Shown: positions 1 through 4,986 of the stretch, in pieces
Position numbering within the stretch: position 1 is the first letter of the stretch
Layout: each line of letters opens with the position of its first letter
Assembly (NCBI GenBank): GCA_003644275.1
Contig: QNBY01000070.1
Coordinates: 1 to 6,321 of the forward strand
DNA from: Planctomycetota bacterium
Lineage (GTDB): Bacteria > Planctomycetota > B143-G9
DNA length: 6,321 bases
Direction: 5' to 3'
Translations under genes and position numbers: made by a program
Notes under the pieces: model-generated
Told to the model about the DNA's origin: nothing
The model's database searches: none
What the model saw: only the letters and a program-made list of their open reading frames with translations

Positions 1-44
1 CCGCCGCCCGCGACCTCCTGCTCCCCGGCTTCCGCCGCCCCTGA
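1..44 (+). CDS. C-terminal tail of an upstream gene (partial, 5' end outside window)
   Basis: One plus-strand frame from base 3 reads 13 codons, AARDLLLPGFRRP, and stops at TGA 42-44. The codons (GAC, CTC, CTG, CCC, GGC, TTC, CGC) match the C-ending usage of the genes downstream, which is the only reason to prefer this frame. It is too short to assign a family. If real, it ends 24 bp before the -35 box of the next gene's promoter and points the same way. Another plus-strand frame stays open further, but its proline-rich translation is not convincing. Confidence 0.45.
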   Translation, partial: AARDLLLPGFRRP

Positions 45-67
45 ACGCCTTTCCCGCCCCCATCTCC

Positions 68-95
68 TTGACAGGCGGCCCCTTCGCATTATAAT
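68..95 (+). promoter_or_regulatory. Consensus sigma70 promoter of the activator-kdsD operon
   Basis: TTGACA at 68-73 and TATAAT at 90-95 match the housekeeping sigma70 consensus at all 12 positions. The spacer is 16 bp, within the working range of 16-18. There is no TG extension before the -10 box. Transcription should begin around 101-103, giving a leader of about 30 nt before the ATG at 132. The site lies just upstream of a regulatory gene with a good Shine-Dalgarno. A 12-bp palindrome covers the -10 box, so the promoter may be repressed or otherwise gated. I see no sigma54-type -24/-12 element here. Confidence 0.85.
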
Positions 96-97
96 GC
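86..97. repeat. 12-bp perfect palindrome centred on the -10 box
   Basis: GCATTATAATGC is identical to its reverse complement, and the flanking bases (C on the left, T on the right) break the symmetry. It encloses the -10 hexamer, so the opposite strand also carries TATAAT (88-93). It could be a small operator. It could equally be a chance result, since TATAAT overlaps its own complement ATTATA and only a few flanking bases need to match. No good -35 box is visible for the opposite strand; the best candidate, near 109-114, is poor. Confidence 0.4.
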
Positions 98-118
98 TTC
101 ATTCTTCCGTCCAACGTC

Positions 119-122
119 GGAG
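119..122 (+). promoter_or_regulatory. Ribosome binding site of the activator gene
   Basis: GGAG lies 9 nt upstream of the ATG at 132 and supports that start over later in-frame codons. The receiver domain begins only about a dozen residues into the protein, so a much later start would cut into its first strand. Confidence 0.6.
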
Positions 123-131
123 CGCAGGCAG

Positions 132-2381
132 ATGATCCTACCCCCCCCAAGGAAGGTGTCGGGACGTATCCTCGTTGTGGACGACGAGGTGGACGCCTGC
201 AACATGACGGCCGAGTTCCTCTCCGCGGGAGGGTACGAGGTCGAAACCGCCCGCTCCGGCTTCGAGGCCCTCGACAAACTCGCCGCCCGCCCCTTCGACC
301 TCGTCCTCCTCGACATACTCATGGAGGGAATGGACGGCTTCGAGACCCTCAAGCGCATACGCGCCCTCCCCGGCGCTCCCTACATACCCGTCATCGTCCT
401 CACCGCCCTCGATTCCTCACACCGCGACTTCGGCATCGAGCGCGGCGCCGACGACTACATCTCCAAGCCCTACCGCATGGACGACCTCCTCGCCCGCGTG
501 AAGGTCGGCCTCCGCCTCAAGCGCCTCCACGACCAGCTCTACGCCGAGAAGGAAAAGGTCTCCGCCCTCTACCGCATCGCCAAGGCCCTCAACTCCATGG
601 ACGACCTCGAACAGCTCGCCGCCGTCCTCGCCCGCGAGGTGAAGGCCGCCTTCGACGCACACCACGCCGACTTCCTCGTCCTCTCCGGCGGCGTCGCGCG
701 GCCCCTGTTGCGCGAGGGCCTCTCCGAGCCCGTCGGCGATTCCCCCCTCTCGGCGCTCCGCTCCCTCTCCTCCGTCATGGCGGAAGCCGTCGGCGCAGGC
801 GACGTCCTCTTCGAGCCCGTCTCCGGCCGGGACGGCCCGCTCGGCGCGCTGGTCCTCTTCCGCTCCGGCGACCCCTTCTCCCCCGAACAGCGCGAGGGCC
901 TCGGCGAGCTCTCCGCCCTCTTCGGCGCGGTCATGGAGCGCTGCCTCCTGCGCCGCTCCCTCGAGGAGGACGAGCGCAGGCTCCGCCACGTCATAGAAAA
1001 CGCCTGCGACGCCTTCTTCCTCATCCGCCCCGACGGCCGGATAACCCCCCTGAACGCCCGCTGCGCCGACCTCTTCTCCGCACCACCCGAACGCCTCGAC
1101 GGCGCTTCGGCGGCCGACCTGCTCGGCGCTCCGGCGGCCGAGGCGCTCGACGCCCTCATGGCCCGCGCCTCCGCCGGTTCCCCCGCGAAGGGCGAGGTGC
1201 CCCTCGAGCGCTCCGGAAAGGTGCTCCACGTCTCCATGGTCCGCGTAGAACGCGAGGCCGGCGACCCCTTCTTCGAATGCCTCGCCCGCGACGTGACCGA
1301 CGAGAGGCTGAAGATATCCGAACTCGACCGCGAGAGGCGCTTCCTCGAACAGAAGGTGGACATCCTGGCGGGCGAACTCGCAAGAAGCCACGAGTTCGCG
1401 GGAATCGTCAGCCGAAGCCCCCTCATGTTCGACCTCTTCGCCCGCATCAGGCGCATCGCCGCCACGGACGCCACCGTCCTCATCACCGGCGAGACCGGCG
1501 CCGGCAAGGAACTCGTCGCCCGCGCCGTGCACTACAACTCCCGCGTCAAGGACGGCCCCTTCGTCAAGGTGGACTGCGGCGCCCTCCCGCGCAACCTCCT
1601 GGAGAGCGAGCTCTTCGGCCACGTGAAGGGCGCTTTCACCGGCGCCGTCCGCGACCGCACCGGCCGCTTCGAGCTCGCACGCGGCGGCTCCGTCTTCCTC
1701 GACGAGATGGGCAACCTGCCCCTCGACGTGCAGGCTAAACTCCTGCGCGTCCTCCAGGACGGCCTCTTCGAGCCCGTCGGCTCCACCCGCACCGTCCGCA
1801 CCGACGCCAGGATAATCGCCGCCACCAACGCCGATCTCTCCACCGAGGTCCGCGCCGGCCGCTTCAGAAGCGACCTCTACTTCCGCCTGAACGTCGCCGT
1901 GCTCGAGGTCCCCCCCCTGCGCGACCGCCCGGGGGGCGTCCCCCTCCTCGCCCCCCACTTCCTCAACGAGTTCAACCTCCGCCACGGAAGGGAGCTCCGC
2001 GGCTTCTCGCCCGACGCCCTCTCCCTCCTGGAGTCCTGGAACTGGCCCGGAAACGTCCGCGAGCTCCGCAACGTCGTGGAGGAAGCCGTCATCCTCGCCC
2101 CCGGCCCCCTCGTCGAGCCCGGCGACCTCCGTATCCCCCTTTCCCCCGCCCCTTCCCCCGCCCGCGCCGACAAGCCCCGCGCCTCCCTCCGCTCCGCGCT
2201 CGAACGCCCGGAGAAGGACATACTCCTCGCCGCCCTCCGCAGGAACGCATGGAACTGTTCCAGAACCGCGGGCGAGCTCGGCGTCAGCCGCACCACCCTC
2301 TACAAGAAGATGAAGCGGTTCGGCATAACCCCGCCGCCGCGAAGGAAAAGCGACAACATAGAAAGGGCAGGAACGAGATGA
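132..2381 (+). CDS. Sigma54-dependent response regulator (receiver-GAF-PAS-AAA+-Fis HTH)
   Basis: This 749-residue protein is a bacterial enhancer-binding protein of the NtrC class. It would bind upstream DNA and hydrolyse ATP to open sigma54-RNA polymerase promoters. Residues 12-130 form a receiver with acidic pair D17/D18, phospho-acceptor D61, T91 and K112. The usual proline after the phosphorylation loop is E65 (DILMEGMDG). Residues about 140-275 look like a GAF domain and 283-390 like a PAS domain, joined by a helical linker (about 392-420) to the AAA+ core. The core has Walker A GETGAGKE (453-460), the sigma54-contacting loop GAFTGA (500-505), Walker B with D524/E525, ATN (564-566), RSDLYFRL (579-586) and WPGNVREL (638-645). 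Residues 691-731 are a Fis-type helix-turn-helix. All catalytic elements are intact, so it should be an active activator. No partner kinase lies in the window. Its TGA overlaps the next ATG. The architecture is certain; the regulon and signal are unknown. Confidence 0.96.
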   Translation: MILPPPRKVSGRILVVDDEVDACNMTAEFLSAGGYEVETARSGFEALDKLAARPFDLVLLDILMEGMDGFETLKRIRALPGAPYIPVIVLTALDSSHRDFGIERGADDYISKPYRMDDLLARVKVGLRLKRLHDQLYAEKEKVSALYRIAKALNSMDDLEQLAAVLAREVKAAFDAHHADFLVLSGGVARPLLREGLSEPVGDSPLSALRSLSSVMAEAVGAGDVLFEPVSGRDGPLGALVLFRSGDPFSPEQREGLGELSALFGAVMERCLLRRSLEEDERRLRHVIENACDAFFLIRPDGRITPLNARCADLFSAPPERLDGASAADLLGAPAAEALDALMARASAGSPAKGEVPLERSGKVLHVSMVRVEREAGDPFFECLARDVTDERLKISELDRERRFLEQKVDILAGELARSHEFAGIVSRSPLMFDLFARIRRIAATDATVLITGETGAGKELVARAVHYNSRVKDGPFVKVDCGALPRNLLESELFGHVKGAFTGAVRDRTGRFELARGGSVFLDEMGNLPLDVQAKLLRVLQDGLFEPVGSTRTVRTDARIIAATNADLSTEVRAGRFRSDLYFRLNVAVLEVPPLRDRPGGVPLLAPHFLNEFNLRHGRELRGFSPDALSLLESWNWPGNVRELRNVVEEAVILAPGPLVEPGDLRIPLSPAPSPARADKPRASLRSALERPEKDILLAALRRNAWNCSRTAGELGVSRTTLYKKMKRFGITPPPRRKSDNIERAGTR

Positions 2382-2896
2382 AGAAGAACTCCGAACCTCT
2401 CACTCCGAAAGCCTTTCAACCCTGCAAGGCCCGCGGTTGCAACAAGCCCGCGGTGAGAGACGGATTGTGCGAGAAGCACGCCCGCGAGATGGAGCTCTAT
2501 TCCCAGATAATCTCCGACATCGGGCGCAAGGACAAGGAACTCTGCAAGGTCCCCGGATGTAACAACCCCCGCCACGCCCGCGGCTACTGCAACACCCATT
2601 ACGGCCAGCTCTGGCGCAGCGGCAAGATTTCCCCCGAACTCAGGCCCAGGCGCAGAAGCCGCCGTTCCAGGAAGGACGATTCCGCGATCCGGATCCCCAA
2701 GGAACTCGAACGCCTCAACATGCAGCTCGCCAAGGCCCGCGAGCTCTACAACTCCGTCGTCGGTTTCGAAAGCAGGCTCAAGTGGCGGCGCGAGATACGC
2801 CACCTCGAAAACGAGATAGAGAAGGTCAAGGCCGAACTCAAACCCTTCGAGATAGAAGAAAAGTCCCCCCTATCCTCTCAGGACAAGCAGATATGA
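2378..2896 (+). CDS. Tandem Cys/His zinc-binding-like protein with coiled coil, function unknown
   Basis: This 172-residue protein is not one I recognise. It carries two copies of C-X4-C-X9-C-X2-H: C16, C21, C31, H34 and C56, C61, C71, H74. The copies are exactly 40 residues apart, each with an N-X-P after the second Cys and a G-[LY]-C before the third ligand pair. This is the pattern of a small structural zinc site; similar C-X4-C...C-X2-H motifs occur in assorted phage and bacterial proteins. A very basic stretch follows ([11 protein letters not shown], 89-99), suggesting nucleic-acid binding. Residues about 107-155 are charged and heptad-like, probably a coiled coil for self-association. 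There is no signal peptide or membrane segment, so it is probably cytoplasmic. The start at 2378 forms an ATGA overlap with the activator gene and has AGGAACGAG just upstream. An upstream ATG at 2249 is possible, but it lies wholly inside the activator and adds 43 residues of shadow sequence. Its TGA overlaps the kdsD ATG, so the three genes are probably co-translated. Confidence 0.85.
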   Translation: MKKNSEPLTPKAFQPCKARGCNKPAVRDGLCEKHAREMELYSQIISDIGRKDKELCKVPGCNNPRHARGYCNTHYGQLWRSGKISPELRPRRRSRRSRKDDSAIRIPKELERLNMQLAKARELYNSVVGFESRLKWRREIRHLENEIEKVKAELKPFEIEEKSPLSSQDKQI

Positions 2897-3885
2897 CCCG
2901 CCCCCCACTCGACGATTCCGGCATCCTCGACGAGGGCCGGAACGCCCTTCGCATCGAGGCCGAGGCCGTCTCCGCCCTCGCCTCCAGGTTGGACGACTCC
3001 TTCGTGAAGGCCGTCAGGCTGATCGACTCCGCCTCCGGCAAGGTCATCTTCACCGGCATAGGAAAGAGCGGCCTCGTCGCCTCCAAACTGGCCGCCACCT
3101 TCAGCTCCGTCGGCGTCCCCGCCGCCTTCCTCCACCCCACCGAGGGAGCCCACGGCGACCTCGGCATACTCTCCGCCCGCGACGTGGTGGTCGCCCTCTC
3201 CAAGAGCGGCGAGACCAGCGAACTCCTCCAGATTCTCCCCATCATCCGCCGCATCGGAGCCTCCCTCGTCGCAATGGTCGGAAACACCGACTCCACCCTC
3301 GCCAGGAAGGCCGACGTGGTCCTCGACTGCTCCGTCCGCCGCGAGGCCTGCCCCTTCGACCTCGCCCCGACCGCCTCCACCACCGCCTCCCTCGCCCTGG
3401 GCGACGCCATCGCCGTCGCCCTCATGCGCCTCCGCCGCTTCACCCCCGAGCAGTTCGCCGTCTATCACCCCGCGGGCTCGCTCGGAAGGCGCCTCCTCCT
3501 GAGCGTCCGCGACCTCATGCACTCCGGCCCCCGAAACCCCGTCCTGCCCCCCCGCGCCTCCGCCGCCGACGTCATAGACAAGCTCTCCGAGACCCGCCTC
3601 GGCGCCGTCAACGTGGTGGACTCCGACGGAAGGCTCCTCGGAATCATCACCGACGGCGACGTCCGAAGGAAGATAAGGCTGGGCGAGAAGTTCTTCCGCC
3701 TCACCGCCGCCGACATGATGACGCCCGACCCCGTCACCGTCTCCCCCGACGCCTCCGCCGACGAGGCCTACAGGAAGATGGAGTACCGCGAGTCCCAGAT
3801 CGCCGTCCTCCCCGTGGTGGACGAGCGGGGCAGGGCGATTGGCTTGGTCAGGCTCCACGACGTGGTGGGCGGCGGAAGGGACTGA
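2893..3885 (+). CDS. kdsD: Arabinose-5-phosphate isomerase (SIS plus two CBS domains)
   Basis: Interconverts D-ribulose 5-phosphate and D-arabinose 5-phosphate, the first committed step of Kdo synthesis for lipopolysaccharide, in the cytoplasm. The 330 residues match the usual family length (about 325-330). The SIS domain (about 35-200) shows GIGKSG (55-60), HPTEGAHGDLG (81-91), SKSGET (103-108), EACPFDLAPTAST (151-163) and YHPAGSLGRRL (191-201). By alignment from memory with E. coli KdsD, K58, E110, E151 and H192 correspond to catalytic residues K59, E111, E152 and H193, all present. CBS domains follow at about 205-262, with TDGDVRR (253-259), and 274-328. They usually bind nucleotides or effectors and may tune activity. 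The start at 2893 overlaps the upstream stop (ATGA), with AGGA 9 nt before it; the frame runs further upstream to an ATG at 2782 but without support. No other kds gene is in view. A GutQ-type paralogue with the same activity is the only real alternative name. Confidence 0.95.
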   Translation: MTRPPLDDSGILDEGRNALRIEAEAVSALASRLDDSFVKAVRLIDSASGKVIFTGIGKSGLVASKLAATFSSVGVPAAFLHPTEGAHGDLGILSARDVVVALSKSGETSELLQILPIIRRIGASLVAMVGNTDSTLARKADVVLDCSVRREACPFDLAPTASTTASLALGDAIAVALMRLRRFTPEQFAVYHPAGSLGRRLLLSVRDLMHSGPRNPVLPPRASAADVIDKLSETRLGAVNVVDSDGRLLGIITDGDVRRKIRLGEKFFRLTAADMMTPDPVTVSPDASADEAYRKMEYRESQIAVLPVVDERGRAIGLVRLHDVVGGGRD

Positions 3886-3897
3886 CCCCCGCCTCAC
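3865..3897. terminator. GC-rich hairpin at the end of kdsD, possible terminator
   Basis: GTGGGCGG (3865-3872) can pair with CCGCC-T-CAC (3889-3897) with one bulged T. An inner GGG/CCC (3878-3880 with 3886-3888) may add to the stem. The hairpin overlaps the kdsD stop codon. No T-run follows, so it is not a textbook intrinsic terminator. It sits where two operons converge and one is needed. The remaining bases to 3936 show only a weak 5-bp stem (TCGCC 3912-3916 with GGCGA 3931-3935) around an AT-rich loop. Confidence 0.3.
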
Positions 3898-3936
3898 CCG
3901 GCCGGCGCCCCTCGCCTGATATTTTGAAACGGCGAT

Positions 3937-4986
3937 TCAGAACAGGGTGGATTCCCCCTCGGCCTCGTCCCCCTCGCCGGACGCCCCCTCCTCCGCCTCT
4001 CCGAACGGGTCGTACCCCTCCGGCTCCGGCCTCAGCGTCGTCTTCAGCAGCCGCCGCCTCAGCATCGGGCTCTGCTGCCGCGTGAACGCCTCCCCTTTCT
4101 CCCCCTCATCTTGCTCTATGGTGGTGCGCACGTTGTTCAGCTTCGCGTCTATGTTGTCCACGTAGTGGAGCACTATCGCCTCCGCGAAACACGGCTCCAC
4201 CGGCGAGCCGAACTCCTTCGTCCCGTGGTGCGACAGCACCAGGTGCTTCAACTGGTCCGCCAGCGCCCGCGGGAACCCCTCTATGCCCGCCGTCCACCGC
4301 TCTATCATCTCCGCCCCCATGTAGAGGTGCCCCAGCAGAAGTCCCCTCTCCAGTTGCGTGAAGGCGGGGCCGCGCGAGTACTCCTCCACCTTCCCCGCGT
4401 CGTGCAGCAGCGCCCCCGTGAGCAGAAGGTCCCTGTCCAGCTCCGGCCTCACCCTCGCCACCGCCTCGGCGAGCCTCACCACCTCGCAGGTGTGCTCCAT
4501 CAGCCCCCCGAGGAAGACGTGGTGGTAACTCACCGCCGCCGGGCACGTCCTGAACCCCTCCATGAACTCCTCGTCGGCGAGCGCCGCCTCCCACAGCGCG
4601 CGCAGGTGCGGGTTCGCCAGGCTCTCCGCCTTCCGCCGCAGGAACGACTCCATCTCCTCCGTCCCGAAGCGCGAGGTCGGCATGAAGTCGGCGGGCTCTA
4701 TCTCCTCCTCCGCCACCTTCCTGAACGATTCCACTATCAGCTGCAGCTCGTCCCTGAAGCGCTCCACATGCCCGCGGAAGAAGGCGAACGTGTTGGGCGG
4801 AAGCTCCTCCGCCGTCTCGCGGCTCGCCTTCCATATCTTCCCCTTCACCCTCCCCGTGCGGTCCACCAGCTCCAGGTCCACGTAGTAATTGCCGCTCTTC
4901 GCCGTGAGCAGCCTGCACGACTTCACCAGCAACACCCCCGCGAACGCATCGCCTTCCCTCATGTCCTCGACGCGCTGTCTCCTCAT
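3937..4986 (-). CDS. yhaM: OB-fold and HD-domain 3'-5' exoribonuclease, YhaM type
   Basis: A 349-residue cytoplasmic protein with the two-part layout of the YhaM/Cbf1 family: an N-terminal OB-fold nucleic-acid-binding region (about 10-90; KSGNYYVDLELVDRTGRVKGKIW is typical) and a C-terminal HD phosphohydrolase domain (about 150-290). Metal-binding candidates are H165 (GGLMEHT), H195-D196 (LLHDAGK), H220, H253/H254 (LSHHGT) and D277 (HYVDNIDAK). In Bacillus subtilis the relative trims RNA 3' ends; that activity is inferred here. It exceeds the roughly 314-residue Bacillus protein mainly through an acidic, Gly/Glu-rich tail after about 320. The start at 4986 overlaps the upstream AsmA-like stop (ATGA) and follows a strong AAGGAGG. 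The same frame stays open upstream to 5781, but that stretch lies inside the AsmA gene and reads as low-complexity shadow. The pairing with an envelope protein is unusual. The family assignment is firm; the gene symbol is by similarity. Confidence 0.88.
   Translation of the reverse strand: MRRQRVEDMREGDAFAGVLLVKSCRLLTAKSGNYYVDLELVDRTGRVKGKIWKASRETAEELPPNTFAFFRGHVERFRDELQLIVESFRKVAEEEIEPADFMPTSRFGTEEMESFLRRKAESLANPHLRALWEAALADEEFMEGFRTCPAAVSYHHVFLGGLMEHTCEVVRLAEAVARVRPELDRDLLLTGALLHDAGKVEEYSRGPAFTQLERGLLLGHLYMGAEMIERWTAGIEGFPRALADQLKHLVLSHHGTKEFGSPVEPCFAEAIVLHYVDNIDAKLNNVRTTIEQDEGEKGEAFTRQQSPMLRRRLLKTTLRPEPEGYDPFGEAEEGASGEGDEAEGESTLF

Noticed and set aside
88..114. Divergent promoter on the minus strand using the palindromic -10
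   Set aside because: The only -35 candidate (TTGGAC) matches poorly at a 15-bp spacing, and no gene is seen to the left on that strand.
417..1985. Long minus-strand open frame of 522 codons antisense to the activator
   Set aside because: It is rich in Ala, Gly, Glu and Val with no recognisable domain and lies wholly opposite an intact multi-domain gene. Strongly C-ending codons remove stops from the antisense frames.
2249..2377. Upstream ATG extension of the zinc-type protein
   Set aside because: The extra 43 residues are basic, low-information sequence encoded inside the activator's HTH region. The ATG at 2378 has the stop/start overlap seen at the other junctions.
2782..2892. Upstream ATG extension of KdsD by 37 residues
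   Set aside because: It lies inside the preceding gene, and the family starts at about the position given by the ATG at 2893.
2878..3897. Minus-strand open frames opposite kdsD
   Set aside because: They have Gly/Val/Glu-rich low-complexity composition opposite a clearly recognised enzyme.
3912..3935. TCGCC/GGCGA stem as an intrinsic terminator
   Set aside because: It is only 5 bp long with a 14-base loop and no T-run after the stem on either strand.
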